DNA from: UMGS1251 sp036666555
GTDB taxonomy: Bacteria > Bacillota > Clostridia > Lachnospirales > Lachnospiraceae
Direction of reading: 5' to 3'
Assembly (NCBI GenBank): GCA_036666555.1
Contig: JAVWVS010000003.1
Location: forward strand, 1-64,000
DNA length: 64,000 bases
Numbering within the stretch: position 1 is the stretch's first letter; every line of letters begins with the position of its first letter. Made by a program: the position numbers and the translations under genes. This document shows positions 1-7,996 of this stretch, in pieces. The notes beneath the pieces were generated by a model. That model ran no database searches and was not told where the DNA came from. It saw nothing but the letters and a program-made list of their open reading frames with translations.

Positions 1-103
1 TCTGTTCTTCTTCTGCCAATTCTAAGACTTCAGCAATATCAAATCCTTCCACTATGATTATATAGGTCAGAGCCCCTTTATTTATCAGTGTTTCAGGTAT
101 ATT
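1..103 (-). CDS. Possible 5' part of a gene leaving the left edge
   Basis: Read on the minus strand, a stop-free frame of about 34 codons runs from a TAG at 104-106 to the edge. Its translation is acidic and protein-like towards the end (IIIVEGFDIAEVLELAEEEQ). A GTG at 50-52 could be the start, but no good ribosome site sits at the right distance, and a TATAAT (57-62) lies almost on top of it. I do not recognise the family. The palindrome and repeats just upstream would suit a promoter region for such a gene. It may equally be chance. Confidence 0.25.
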
Positions 104-107
104 CTAA

Positions 108-123
108 TGACTTATATAAGTCA
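108..123. promoter_or_regulatory. 16-bp perfect palindrome, candidate operator
   Basis: TGACTTATATAAGTCA is a perfect 16-bp inverted repeat. It lies between the rpsI terminator and a possible minus-strand gene leaving the window. Perfect palindromes of this size are typical dimeric regulator sites; the regulator cannot be named. Confidence 0.35.
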
Positions 124-129
124 CTGTTT

Positions 130-145
130 TCACAATATATTGATT
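130..145. promoter_or_regulatory. NrdR-box-like site
   Basis: TCACAATATATTGATT matches the usual NrdR box pattern (acaCwAtATaTwGtgt) at 13 of 16 positions by eye, with the core CACAATATATTG intact. A similar site sits before nrdD at 18005-18020. No second box at the usual spacing is seen. The gene it might control lies beyond the left edge. Confidence 0.25.
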
Positions 146-178
146 TGAGTATTGTATGAGTATTGTGTGAGTATTACG
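146..178. repeat. Three tandem 11-bp repeats TGAGTATTRYR
   Basis: Units at 146-156, 157-167 and 168-178 read TGAGTATTGTA, TGAGTATTGTG and TGAGTATTACG. The 11-bp period is about one helical turn, so the units would face the same side of the DNA, as clustered regulator sites often do. There are too few units for a CRISPR or minisatellite. Confidence 0.5.
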
Positions 179-230
179 CACAGATAATAGCACGATTTCA
201 CAGACCTGTTATTTTTTATGGGTATAAATA

Positions 231-263
231 AAACCCTTGAAAGCACTGGGTTTTCAAGGGTTT
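231..263 (-). terminator. Intrinsic terminator after rpsI
   Basis: A perfect 12-bp stem (231-242 with 252-263) has a 9-base loop and is followed on the minus strand by TTTATTTAT. It lies 26 bases past the rpsI stop and would end the rplM-rpsI transcript. Confidence 0.85.
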
Positions 264-289
264 GAGTAATTCTAAAAATATTCGATTTA

Positions 290-682
290 TTATCGTTTTG
301 AAAATTGTGGTGCTCTACGAGCTGCTTTGAGTCCGTATTTCTTTCTTTCTTTCATTCTTGGATCACGGGTTAAGTATCCTGCTGATTTCAGAATTGGTCT
401 GTAATCTGCATCTGCTTGTAACAATGCTCTAGAGATACCATGACGGATTGCTCCGGCTTGTCCTGTGTACCCACCTCCATGTACATTTACGATTACGTCA
501 AATTTACCGAGGGTTTCTGTTGCGACAAGTGGTTGACGAACAACAACTTTTAATGTTTCAAGTCCTAAATATTCGTCCATACTTCTCTTGTTTATTGTGA
601 TTTCACCTGTTCCAGGTACTAAATATACTCTTGCTACAGATTTTTTTCTTCTTCCTGTTCCGTAAAATTTTGCCTTAGCCAC
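290..682 (-). CDS. rpsI: 30S ribosomal protein S9
   Basis: S9 is a small-subunit ribosomal protein whose basic C-terminal tail reaches towards the peptidyl tRNA. The 130-residue product has the normal bacterial length, the conserved N-terminal GTGRRKKSVARV segment and the typical tail ending APQFSKR. The start is GTG at 680-682, eight bases after a perfect AGGAGG; this encodes the expected MAKAKF N-terminus. It follows rplM by 26 bases, the standard L13-S9 operon order, and a strong terminator follows at 231-263. Confidence 0.98.
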   Translation of the reverse strand: MAKAKFYGTGRRKKSVARVYLVPGTGEITINKRSMDEYLGLETLKVVVRQPLVATETLGKFDVIVNVHGGGYTGQAGAIRHGISRALLQADADYRPILKSAGYLTRDPRMKERKKYGLKAARRAPQFSKR

Positions 683-708
683 TGTAATTTCCTCCTTCCA
701 ATCTTTCC

Positions 709-1137
709 TTAAAATGTCAATGTTTCTGGTTGTTGAGCTTGGTTTTCATGCTCTGGTCCAGCGTACACATGAAGTTTTGTAAGCATTTGTCTGCCCAAAG
801 GTCCTTTTGGAAGCATTCCCTTTACAGCAAGTTCAATTACCATCTCTGGTTTCTTTTCCATCATAGTTCTCAATGGAGTTTCTTTCATTCCACCAACATA
901 TTCTGAATGATGGTAATAAATTTTTTGATCCATTTTCTTACCTGTGATGTTAATTTCTTTTGCATTTACGATAATGACATTATCACCCGTATCCACGTGT
1001 GGTGTGTAAATCGGTTTATTTTTTCCTCTTAATACTTTTGCTACTTCTGATGCTAAACGTCCTAATGTATATCCCGCAGCGTCAACTACGTACCATTTTC
1101 TTTCAATTTGTTCTGGACAGGCCATATAAGTTTTCAT
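709..1137 (-). CDS. rplM: 50S ribosomal protein L13
   Basis: L13 is an early-assembly large-subunit protein that binds 23S rRNA. The 142-residue product has the family's normal length and its conserved motifs, including WYVVDAAGYTLGRLAS near the N-terminus, HVDTGDNVIIVNA and MLPKGPLGRQM. The ATG follows AGGAGG by seven bases. It is the first gene of the rplM-rpsI operon, transcribed from a consensus-like promoter at 1232-1260 through a leader of about 90 bases. Confidence 0.98.
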   Translation of the reverse strand: MKTYMACPEQIERKWYVVDAAGYTLGRLASEVAKVLRGKNKPIYTPHVDTGDNVIIVNAKEINITGKKMDQKIYYHHSEYVGGMKETPLRTMMEKKPEMVIELAVKGMLPKGPLGRQMLTKLHVYAGPEHENQAQQPETLTF

Positions 1138-1225
1138 TGGTTTACCTCCTATGATTCATTCATTGTTATTATGAAAATCAGTTCACTCCGGGGCTTGGTG
1201 CAAACTGTTTCTTCTCGTGTCATAC
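1138..1225 (-). promoter_or_regulatory. rplM 5' leader, candidate L13 autoregulatory hairpin
   Basis: The stretch between the predicted transcription start (near 1225) and the rplM ATG can fold a stem of about eight pairs, two of them G-U, by CAGTTTGC with GTGAACTG on the minus strand. Many Firmicutes carry an L13-binding leader before rplM. The position fits, but the structure was judged only by eye. Confidence 0.35.
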
Positions 1226-1231
1226 CGACTT

Positions 1232-1260
1232 ATTATATTATGTACCGTCCTTGGTGTCAA
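1232..1260 (-). promoter_or_regulatory. Sigma-A promoter of rplM-rpsI
   Basis: On the minus strand a perfect TTGACA (1255-1260) and a perfect TATAAT (1232-1237) are separated by 17 bases. Both boxes match consensus, as expected for a ribosomal-protein operon. Confidence 0.9.
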
Positions 1261-1327
1261 CCATTTTTTGCTATTTTTACGCTTATTTTTTCCTCGCTCT
1301 TTTTCTCTACTAATATTTTTCTAATTG

Positions 1328-1336
1328 TGATAAAAT
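1328..1336 (+). promoter_or_regulatory. Extended -10 of the GH13 gene
   Basis: TG at 1328-1329, one base, then TAAAAT (1331-1336) forms an extended -10 element 33 bases before the ATG at 1369. No convincing -35 box is present. Confidence 0.45.
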
Positions 1337-1368
1337 AAAATCACTAGATATAGAAAGGTTGTGACAAC

Positions 1369-2679
1369 ATGTGGGCATATCATGGTGTTTTTTATCAAAT
1401 TTATCCTCTTGGTTTTTGTGGAGCTCCTTTACAAAATGATGGAGTGAGCGTACCACGGATTCGAAAAATAATAGACTGGGCCGATTATCTGGAGTCTCTT
1501 GGAATTGATTCCATTTTATTGAATCCCATTCTGGATTCGGACAGTCACGGATACGATACCAGGGATTTCACCAAAATTGACTGCCGCCTGGGCAGTAATC
1601 AAGATTTTACAGAGGTGTGCGAGTCTCTGCATCATCACCATATCAAAATCGTGCTGGATGGTGTGTTCAACCATGTAGGACGCGGATTCTGGGCATTTAT
1701 GGATGTCCAAAAAAACCGAGATACCTCTCCTTACAAAGACTGGTTTCACATTGATTTTGGCGGAAACAGTAATTACAATGACGGATTTTATTATGAAGGC
1801 TGGGAAGGACATTTTGAATTAGTGAAATTAAACTTGCAAAATCCTGCTGTGGTAGACTATTTGCTGGAATGTGTCAAAGGATGGATCACCGAATTCGATA
1901 TTGACGGGCTCCGTCTGGATGTGGCTTACAGTTTGGATCCTCATTTCATGCGCCGGCTCCGCACGTTTTGCGAAGGTTTGAAACCGGATTTTGTATTGAT
2001 TGGGGAAGTGTTATTCGGAGACTATAATCGAATTGTCAACGATGAAATGCTTCATAGTTGTACTAATTATGAGTGCTACAAAGGCTTGTTTTCCAGTTTA
2101 AATGATCAAAATCTATTTGAAATTGCTCACTCTTTGAATCGTCAGTTCGGCTCTGAACAATGGTGTATTTATAAAGGAAAGCACTTGATGACCTTTGTAG
2201 ATAATCATGACGTCACTCGCATTGCAAGCATTTTGAATACGAAAGAACATCTTCCTCTGGCTTATGGTATTTTATTGGGCATGCCCGGCATTCCTTGTCT
2301 TTATTATGGCAGCGAGTGGGGGGCCGAGGGTAGGAAGGCACCGGATAATGATTACGCCCTTCGTCCCTGTCTAGAATCCCCGGCGCCAAATGCACTGACC
2401 CAGCTAGTGAAGAAACTGATTGCCATTCGACAAAACAGCTCTGCACTGTGCGATGGGAGTTATCGCAATGTAGTCATTCAAAACCACCAGCTTATCTTCG
2501 AACGTGTTTGTGAAGAAGACCGTGTGCTAGTGGCTATCAATGCTTCTGATATCGCATATACTGCCAATCATGGAGAGTTGCAAGGAGATGTAATGGAATT
2601 GTTGACCGAAGAAAAGTATGCCCTGACCGGGCAGCTGGTTCTTCCGCCATATAGTGTCCAATATCTGAAATTTCTTTAG
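1369..2679 (+). CDS. GH13 alpha-glucosidase / maltodextrin-acting enzyme
   Basis: An intracellular alpha-amylase-superfamily hydrolase, probably cleaving maltodextrins. All GH13 landmarks are present: region I DGVFNH at residues 97-102, nucleophile D184 in GLRLDVAY, acid/base E213 in IGEV, and D281 in FVDNHD. With 436 residues it is shorter than most of the family and has no N-terminal starch-binding domain and no signal peptide. The ATG follows AGAAAGG by 9-10 bases. It is a single gene on the plus strand, convergent with tyrS. Substrate specificity cannot be read from the sequence. Confidence 0.85.
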   Translation: MWAYHGVFYQIYPLGFCGAPLQNDGVSVPRIRKIIDWADYLESLGIDSILLNPILDSDSHGYDTRDFTKIDCRLGSNQDFTEVCESLHHHHIKIVLDGVFNHVGRGFWAFMDVQKNRDTSPYKDWFHIDFGGNSNYNDGFYYEGWEGHFELVKLNLQNPAVVDYLLECVKGWITEFDIDGLRLDVAYSLDPHFMRRLRTFCEGLKPDFVLIGEVLFGDYNRIVNDEMLHSCTNYECYKGLFSSLNDQNLFEIAHSLNRQFGSEQWCIYKGKHLMTFVDNHDVTRIASILNTKEHLPLAYGILLGMPGIPCLYYGSEWGAEGRKAPDNDYALRPCLESPAPNALTQLVKKLIAIRQNSSALCDGSYRNVVIQNHQLIFERVCEEDRVLVAINASDIAYTANHGELQGDVMELLTEEKYALTGQLVLPPYSVQYLKFL

Positions 2680-2686
2680 TCTTTTA

Positions 2687-2744
2687 CCAATCATAAGGAG
2701 CTGTAAGGCAGAATCCATTCCGCCTTACAGCTCCTTATAATTGG
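2687..2744. terminator. Bidirectional hairpin between GH13 gene and tyrS
   Basis: A perfect 17-bp inverted repeat (2693-2709 with 2722-2738, 12-base loop) extends outward to about 22 pairs with one mismatch. It lies between two convergent genes, 13 bases after one stop and just past the other. The T-runs on either side are weak, but position and stem strength suit a shared terminator. Confidence 0.75.
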
Positions 2745-2754
2745 TTGCATTTGT

Positions 2755-3978
2755 CTATTTCATTACCATCTTACGGAAATTTTTCTTTCCTCTTTTTAAT
2801 ACGATTCCATCTCCACTAAAATCTGATATCCCAAACATTGCTTTGATGTCTGTCACTTTTTCACCGTCCACAGCTACTCCACCTTGTTCTACCGCACGTC
2901 TTGCTTCCGATTTCGATGGTACCAGACTGCTTTTTACTAACATCGTTAAAATGTCGATGTGATCGTCTATGAAATCCTCTTCGGTCAATTCTGCCTTTGG
3001 CATATCCGCTGCATTTCCACTGCTAAACAATGCCTTTGCGCTTCCTTCTGCTTTTTGGGCTTCTTCTTCCCCGTGAACCAATTGGGTCAATTCAAATGCA
3101 AGAATTTCTTTTGCTCGATTCAATTGACTGCCTTCCCATTGAGCCATTTCGTCAATCTGCTCTATGGGGAGAAATGTAAGCATGCGCATGCATTTTAGTA
3201 CATCCTCATCTCCTACATTTCTCCAGTATTGGTAAAATTCAAATGGAGACGTTTTATTAGGATCAAGCCACACCGCTCCTGACTGGGTTTTTCCCATCTT
3301 CTTTCCTTCTGAATTCAGTAATAAAGTAATGGTCATAGCATATGCATTTTCACCCAGTTTGCGTCGGATTAATTCGGTTCCCCCTAGCATATTGCTCCAC
3401 TGATCATCTCCACCAAACTGCATGTTGCAGCCATATTTTTGGTATAATGCGTAAAAGTCATAGCTTTGCATGATCATGTAGTTGAATTCTAAGAAACTTA
3501 ATCCTTTTTCCATTCTTTGTTTATAGCATTCTGCTGTCAGCATACGATTTACACTGAAATGTGACCCTACTTCCCGAAGCAGCTCTACATAATTCAAATC
3601 CAACAGCCATTCTGCATTGTTCACCATCATGGCTTTTCCTTCTGAAAAATCAATAAAACGGCTCATCTGTTCTTTGAAACAATCGCAGTTATGTTGTATG
3701 GTCTCCGGCGTCATCATCTGTCGCATATCAGATCTCCCTGACGGGTCTCCAATCATCCCGGTTCCCCCACCCAAAAGGGCAATGGGCTTATTCCCTGCTT
3801 CCTGCAATCGCTTCATCAGGCACAATGCCATGAAATGCCCCACATGCAGGCTGTCCGCCGTAGGATCAAATCCTATATAGAAGGTTGCTTTCCCATTATT
3901 AATCAATTCTTCAATTTCTTTTTCATCCGTCACCTGCGCAATCAATCCTCTTGCTTTTAGTTCTTCGTAAATCTTCAT
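2755..3978 (-). CDS. tyrS: Tyrosyl-tRNA synthetase
   Basis: This enzyme charges tRNA-Tyr with tyrosine in the cytoplasm. The 407-residue protein is a class I synthetase with the HIGH-type motif HVGH at residues 45-48, the KMSKS-type motif KMGKT at 227-231 and an S4 RNA-binding domain from about 340 to the end. An upstream in-frame start at 4065 would add 29 residues encoded by the T-box itself. The ATG at 3978 is the right one, because it has a GAGGAAT ribosome site and gives the canonical MKIYEELKARG N-terminus. Expression is controlled by the tyrosine T-box at 4008-4289. Confidence 0.97.
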   Translation of the reverse strand: MKIYEELKARGLIAQVTDEKEIEELINNGKATFYIGFDPTADSLHVGHFMALCLMKRLQEAGNKPIALLGGGTGMIGDPSGRSDMRQMMTPETIQHNCDCFKEQMSRFIDFSEGKAMMVNNAEWLLDLNYVELLREVGSHFSVNRMLTAECYKQRMEKGLSFLEFNYMIMQSYDFYALYQKYGCNMQFGGDDQWSNMLGGTELIRRKLGENAYAMTITLLLNSEGKKMGKTQSGAVWLDPNKTSPFEFYQYWRNVGDEDVLKCMRMLTFLPIEQIDEMAQWEGSQLNRAKEILAFELTQLVHGEEEAQKAEGSAKALFSSGNAADMPKAELTEEDFIDDHIDILTMLVKSSLVPSKSEARRAVEQGGVAVDGEKVTDIKAMFGISDFSGDGIVLKRGKKNFRKMVMK

Positions 3979-4007
3979 ATTCCATTCCTCGCTTTCTTTT
4001 TTTCTAC

Positions 4008-4289
4008 AAAAAAAGCCCTCCATCCTAATGCAAAAGGACGAGGGGCTATTATCTCGCGGTACCACCTTTGTTCACAGCTGATTTTCATCATCTGACTCGG
4101 TAAGCAGTGTTCACTGCTATCGCACGATAACGTGTGCGTCTTCCGTCACAGCCTACTATTAATCGGTTCGGTGTGAAGCTCCAAGATGTATTCATAGCTG
4201 TGGATTCTCGCGCCTCTCATCGACCGGCTGCTTTCTGTTAGATGACATCAACTATTACTTGTTCTCTTCTTCGCTTGTGTACTATTTAT
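4008..4289 (-). promoter_or_regulatory. Tyrosine T-box leader of tyrS
   Basis: This fills the 325-base gap between tyrS and nagA. On the minus strand the conserved T-box sequence TGGTACCGCG lies at 4055-4064. A terminator hairpin with loop and seven U residues follows at 4008-4046. A TAC tyrosine codon at 4188-4190 (context GAATACATC) is the likely specifier in the long stem I region. T-box leaders let uncharged tRNA pair with specifier and T-box, favouring the antiterminator, so tyrS would be induced by tyrosine shortage. Confidence 0.93.
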
Positions 4290-4295
4290 GATAAA

Positions 4296-4324
4296 ATACT
4301 ACCCTAATGTTCTTCATTTGTCAA
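4296..4324 (-). promoter_or_regulatory. Promoter of the tyrS T-box transcript
   Basis: A perfect TTGACA (4319-4324), a 17-base spacer and TAGTAT (4296-4301) on the minus strand. The -35 box lies inside the last codons of nagA, so tyrS has its own promoter within the neighbouring gene. Confidence 0.75.
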
Positions 4325-5455
4325 GTGGGCTGCCGGTAATACTTTTCCGTCTTTGATTACCGCTTTTAAATTTAAGTCCCGGTCAAGCAGAACTACATTT
4401 CCCTTTTTTCCATAGGTAATGGAGCCATATTGATCGTACACCCCGATGCTTTTCGCCGGATTCATTGTGGCACATGCCACTGCGGTTTCCAGAGGTAATC
4501 CCATTTGCTTCACTGCCACTCTCACGCAGTCCAGTAAATTGGTTGCAGAACCTGCCAATGCTCCGTCCAATACTAGGGTTGCCCGGTTGCCCACTACTTG
4601 TACAGCTAATCCACCCAGTGTATATTGTCCATCCGGCATTCCCGTTGCACGCATACTGTCGCTGATTAGTACCATGCGCTCTTCTCCCAGCATTTTAAAG
4701 GTGCCACGCACTACCGCCGGATGAATATGCACCCCATCGCAGATTAGTTCCGCCATTACTTGTGGGCTGTCCGATACTGCTCCAACTACGCCCGGTGCTC
4801 GATGGGTATATGCCGGCATCGCATTATAAAGGTGTACCGCATGAGTCGCACCTCTGTCAAAAGCTGCTTTTGCCGTATCATAATCTGCATTGGTGTGAGC
4901 CAATGCCACGGACACTTCCTCTTTGACTGCATCAATAAATTCCATTGCTCCTTCTTCTTCCGGCGCCACGCCAATGAATTTTACCAATCCACCGGATGCC
5001 TTTTGAAAACGTCGAAAGATTTCTGCATTGCACTGGATAATATTGGTTTCATCTTGTGCCCCTTTTTTGATTTTGCTGATGAAGGGTCCTTCCATATTCA
5101 CACCCACCAAGTCCGCACCCATATTGCCTTCTTTTTTGTAAGCTGCAGCAGTGGACAAAATAGCCTCCAGTGTTTCGATTGGAAGTGTCATAGTTGCAGG
5201 ACAAATAGCCGTCACGCCTATGGATGCCTCATAGTTCGCAATGGCTTCTATGGCTTCTTTGGTTCCGTCACAAAAATCATAGCCTTTACAGCCATGAAAA
5301 TGAATATCCACTAGCCCCGGAATGGCATAGCATCCTTCTCCGTCAATGACCACATCATCGTCACTGTCTTTCGCAAAGATACCTCCCTGGATGCAAATTT
5401 CTCCTGGTTCAAATATTTTTTCTTCCGTAAATTTTAATACCCGCTTCACCCGCAT
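4304..5455 (-). CDS. nagA: N-acetylglucosamine-6-phosphate deacetylase
   Basis: NagA removes the acetyl group from GlcNAc-6-P, giving glucosamine-6-P and acetate for amino-sugar catabolism and wall recycling. The 383-residue product is an amidohydrolase-fold enzyme of normal length. It shows HFH at 52-54, the metal ligand E122 in MEGPF, H187, H208 in HLYNAM, and the catalytic D266 in LISDSM. The ATG follows AAAAGGAG by seven bases. It has its own promoter at 5503-5530. No nagB lies next to it in this window. Confidence 0.95.
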   Translation of the reverse strand: MRVKRVLKFTEEKIFEPGEICIQGGIFAKDSDDDVVIDGEGCYAIPGLVDIHFHGCKGYDFCDGTKEAIEAIANYEASIGVTAICPATMTLPIETLEAILSTAAAYKKEGNMGADLVGVNMEGPFISKIKKGAQDETNIIQCNAEIFRRFQKASGGLVKFIGVAPEEEGAMEFIDAVKEEVSVALAHTNADYDTAKAAFDRGATHAVHLYNAMPAYTHRAPGVVGAVSDSPQVMAELICDGVHIHPAVVRGTFKMLGEERMVLISDSMRATGMPDGQYTLGGLAVQVVGNRATLVLDGALAGSATNLLDCVRVAVKQMGLPLETAVACATMNPAKSIGVYDQYGSITYGKKGNVVLLDRDLNLKAVIKDGKVLPAAHLTNEEH

Positions 5456-5502
5456 ATGAATTCTCCTTTTCGCTGATTTATTCCTATGATATCTCTTTCT
5501 TT

Positions 5503-5530
5503 AGTATAACAGCAAGAAGTATATTTTCAA
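5503..5530 (-). promoter_or_regulatory. Promoter of nagA
   Basis: TTGAAA (5525-5530), a 16-base spacer and TATACT (5503-5508) on the minus strand, in the 80-base gap between nagA and the activase gene. Confidence 0.65.
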
Positions 5531-5535
5531 TAGTA

Positions 5536-6297
5536 TTATTTATTCTTTTCTTCTGCTAAGAGTGCGGCCCCTAGTGCTCCGGCATATCTTCCAAAATCCG
5601 TGGTTTCTACTTTTTTTCCGATTTTCGCGGAGAGCGCCTTGGTAAAGTAAACGCTTTGGCTTAACCCTCCGGTTAGAATCACTCGGTCCGGCAATGTTTT
5701 TCGTTGACTTAATTGTGCTACTTTTGACACCACCGAATCAATGACTCCTGCCGCTATGTCTTCGCGCTGTCTGCCTTCTCCGATATAATTAATAACTTCT
5801 GATTCTGCGAACACGGTGCATAGCGAACTAATAGGCAAAATCTTTCCCCCTGCTGCCATATCAAACAATTCTTCAATGGTCATTCCCAATCGGTTGGCCA
5901 TAATTTCAATAAATTTCCCCGTACCGGCAGAGCATTTATCATTCATTAAAAAATCACTGACTGTACCATTTTCCAAAATAATAATTTTGGTATCTTGTCC
6001 ACCCACATCAATAATTGCACAGTCCGTTCCCGCAATTTCCCGGCCGCCTCTTCCGTGACAAGTGATTTCCGTAATCGTATAATCCGCAAAATCCACAGCT
6101 ACCCGGCCATATCCCGTTGCCACCACTTTTGTGTCTTCTGCACACACATCCACATCCAATACTTTCAGTCGTTCCTTGATTTCACCGGTTGTTTCTTTGC
6201 TGCTCCAACCTGTTGGCAACACAAAATGTGTCTGTACCTCTCCCTTGGTTACTACTTTGGATGCTGTCGATCCAATATCAATTCCCACGTATTTCAT
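5536..6297 (-). CDS. ATP-dependent activase of a 2-hydroxyacyl-CoA dehydratase-type protein
   Basis: HgdC/BadF-type ASKHA ATPases are [4Fe-4S] dimers that use ATP hydrolysis to push a low-potential electron into a partner iron-sulfur protein. The 253-residue product has the phosphate-binding GIDIGSTASK at 5-14, DVGGQDTK at 97-104, and the cysteines C122 (NDKCSAGTGKF) and C160 (SLCTVF), which match the two ligands of the shared cluster. The start at 6297 follows AAGGAG; an upstream start at 6393 would overlap the DUF3343 gene. Its partner is most likely the protein at 6591-7865. Confidence 0.9.
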   Translation of the reverse strand: MKYVGIDIGSTASKVVTKGEVQTHFVLPTGWSSKETTGEIKERLKVLDVDVCAEDTKVVATGYGRVAVDFADYTITEITCHGRGGREIAGTDCAIIDVGGQDTKIIILENGTVSDFLMNDKCSAGTGKFIEIMANRLGMTIEELFDMAAGGKILPISSLCTVFAESEVINYIGEGRQREDIAAGVIDSVVSKVAQLSQRKTLPDRVILTGGLSQSVYFTKALSAKIGKKVETTDFGRYAGALGAALLAEEKNK

Positions 6298-6308
6298 AGC
6301 TGGTCTCC

Positions 6309-6569
6309 TTAACAATAATGATCCCGATTGGGATTTATATCTTTTTTCATTTCTTCTATTTTCAATATTTCTATTTGATGCTCTTGGACACATTGTTTTA
6401 CCGTTTCCACATCCGTCCGATCAATCAGCAGCGATATTCCACAACATTTACTCAAATTTCTAGGGGTAGGAGCAATGACCGCCCGAACCCCCAGTTTCTT
6501 TAATTCTTTATGTAACCGCATGCCACTGTCGTGGTTTGGAAAAAGTACATAAGTTTGTACTTCACTCAT
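6309..6569 (-). CDS. DUF3343 protein, putative sulfur/selenium carrier-like
   Basis: A small protein of 86 residues resembling DUF3343, a family described as similar to sulfur or selenium carriers but without a proven role. The reading shows an N-terminal VLFPNHDSGMRL segment, a KCCG pair in the middle (residues about 41-44), another Cys near 60 and a C-terminal Cys. It lies between the double-cubane-type protein and its activase, 11 bases from the latter, clearly in one operon. A role in handling sulfur for the unusual cluster of its neighbour is an inference. Confidence 0.75.
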   Translation of the reverse strand: MSEVQTYVLFPNHDSGMRLHKELKKLGVRAVIAPTPRNLSKCCGISLLIDRTDVETVKQCVQEHQIEILKIEEMKKDINPNRDHYC

Positions 6570-6590
6570 TCCCCTTCTCCTTTTGCGATT

Positions 6591-7865
6591 TTATCTATTT
6601 AACATCTCTATAAATGCGCTGATTCTGGTTCGTAATTGTTGTGCATCACTATCCACATAATCTGTCTCAATTCCCAATACTGGAATTCCCGCTTCTTTCA
6701 TTGCACGTTCTACATGATATCCTTCTACATCGTAAAGGTTGCAGAACTTTAAGTTTACATCAATAATACCATCCACTTTGTACTCTTTTGCCAAACGAAT
6801 GATGTCATCGATTCTTCCTGTATTTGGTGTAAAACAAGCACAATTTATGTTCATATAACGCTCTGCCAATGCTGTCACTTGTTGATCCACAGTCGTTTTT
6901 GTCTCATCTACCAGATTTTCAAAGTAACGGGTTCCTGTACACATTTCTTCACAGACAACTGCGCCACCGCTTGTTTCTACCAGATTGTGCAGTTTCCAGT
7001 TTGGAATGGCGAGAGGTGTTCCGGTCAGCATAATTCTTTTTGTGCCTTTTGAAAATACGCTAACTCCTTCTTCTACACGTTTTTCCAATTCCTCACACAA
7101 TTGATTGGTCATTTCCGTAAACCGTGTAGGGTCATCATAAAATGCGATTTGAGAAATCAATAATGCATCTTTTCCACTAATTGGAATATTTTCATTTTTT
7201 CGCAAATTATAAAGACGAGCCAATGCTTTTCTCTTGGCATTTATTTTCCGAATACTTTGTCCCAGTGTTTCTGCCGTAATTTGGTTCCCAGTAAATTCTT
7301 CTACTATCTTTTTAAATTCACTAATTTCTTCTGCCCATGCCTGAACATCTTTCGCACGTTTCATTTGCGGCAAGTCCATTACATGAACCGGGACATCTTC
7401 GGCTAATATTTCCCATGCTTTTTTCTTGCCATCACAAGTGGTTTCCCCTACATACATATCTGCAATTCGGAAAAATGGACAGGTGCGATCCAATCTTGCA
7501 CCCACCGATGCTTTGATTAGCGGACAAGTGTTGGTTGGAAGCACTTTTTCTCCACCTGCCACCCAAAACTGTGAGCCACCACAAAGACCTGTTGCAATTG
7601 CATCTGCTGCAAATACAATTTCATCCGGGACGTATACACAAAAAGTACCGAATACTTTTCCACCTTTTTTTTGATGCTCAATCAGTTCCGCAGGGCGAAC
7701 ACCATGAATTTCGGATACTACGAAATTAAAATAATCCATTCCTTCCGGCCTGTTCTCCTGAGATAAATAAACGTCCCCAAATGCTTGTGGTAGAACCTCG
7801 CATAACTGGTCATGGGTATCTACATCCATCCCTAATTCTTCCCACATTTTGTGATAATCTGCCAT
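6591..7865 (-). CDS. 2-hydroxyacyl-CoA dehydratase-family protein, probable double-cubane cluster protein
   Basis: The 424-residue product belongs to the HgdB/FldB family of iron-sulfur proteins that accept electrons from an HgdC-type activase. It is a single large subunit rather than the two expected of a true dehydratase. The many cysteines (76, 95, 114, 129, 144, plus EEMCTG, NCACF and KFCNLY further on) fit the homodimeric double-cubane proteins, which reduce small molecules such as acetylene, azide or hydrazine. The ATG follows AAGGAGGAAA. The DUF3343 and activase genes follow closely. The substrate is unknown; a true dehydratase subunit is the main alternative. Confidence 0.8.
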   Translation of the reverse strand: MADYHKMWEELGMDVDTHDQLCEVLPQAFGDVYLSQENRPEGMDYFNFVVSEIHGVRPAELIEHQKKGGKVFGTFCVYVPDEIVFAADAIATGLCGGSQFWVAGGEKVLPTNTCPLIKASVGARLDRTCPFFRIADMYVGETTCDGKKKAWEILAEDVPVHVMDLPQMKRAKDVQAWAEEISEFKKIVEEFTGNQITAETLGQSIRKINAKRKALARLYNLRKNENIPISGKDALLISQIAFYDDPTRFTEMTNQLCEELEKRVEEGVSVFSKGTKRIMLTGTPLAIPNWKLHNLVETSGGAVVCEEMCTGTRYFENLVDETKTTVDQQVTALAERYMNINCACFTPNTGRIDDIIRLAKEYKVDGIIDVNLKFCNLYDVEGYHVERAMKEAGIPVLGIETDYVDSDAQQLRTRISAFIEMLNR

Positions 7866-7953
7866 ATCAAATTTCCTCCTTGCGTACGGTTGTTAGTCTG
7901 TTTTATTTACTCTACCGTAACATTTCTTTAAGGAGACTTCAATTCGTTTTTTT

Positions 7954-7976
7954 CGATAAATCTATGTCATTTATCG
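7954..7976. other. Inverted repeat upstream of the double-cubane gene
   Basis: CGATAAAT (7954-7961) and ATTTATCG (7969-7976) form an 8-bp perfect stem with a 7-base loop in the 131-base gap between the cysteine desulfurase and the double-cubane gene. On the coding (minus) strand it is followed by A residues, not T, so it is a poor terminator. An operator is possible. Confidence 0.35.
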
Positions 7977-7996
7977 GTATTTTCTATAAGCTAGTT

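Noticed and set aside
146..178. Tandem 11-bp repeats as a CRISPR array
   Set aside because: Units are only 11 bp with no spacers and no cas genes nearby.
4760..5314. Long plus-strand open frame of 184 codons opposite nagA
   Set aside because: It is the antisense shadow of a well-identified gene, has no ribosome site and no protein-like motifs.
5536..7865. A true 2-hydroxyglutaryl- or phenyllactyl-CoA dehydratase operon
   Set aside because: Only one large subunit is present and no CoA-transferase, dehydrogenase or acyl-CoA dehydrogenase genes accompany it.
7954..7976. Inverted repeat as terminator of the cysteine desulfurase gene
   Set aside because: It lies upstream of that gene on the coding strand and is followed by A residues rather than T on the minus strand.
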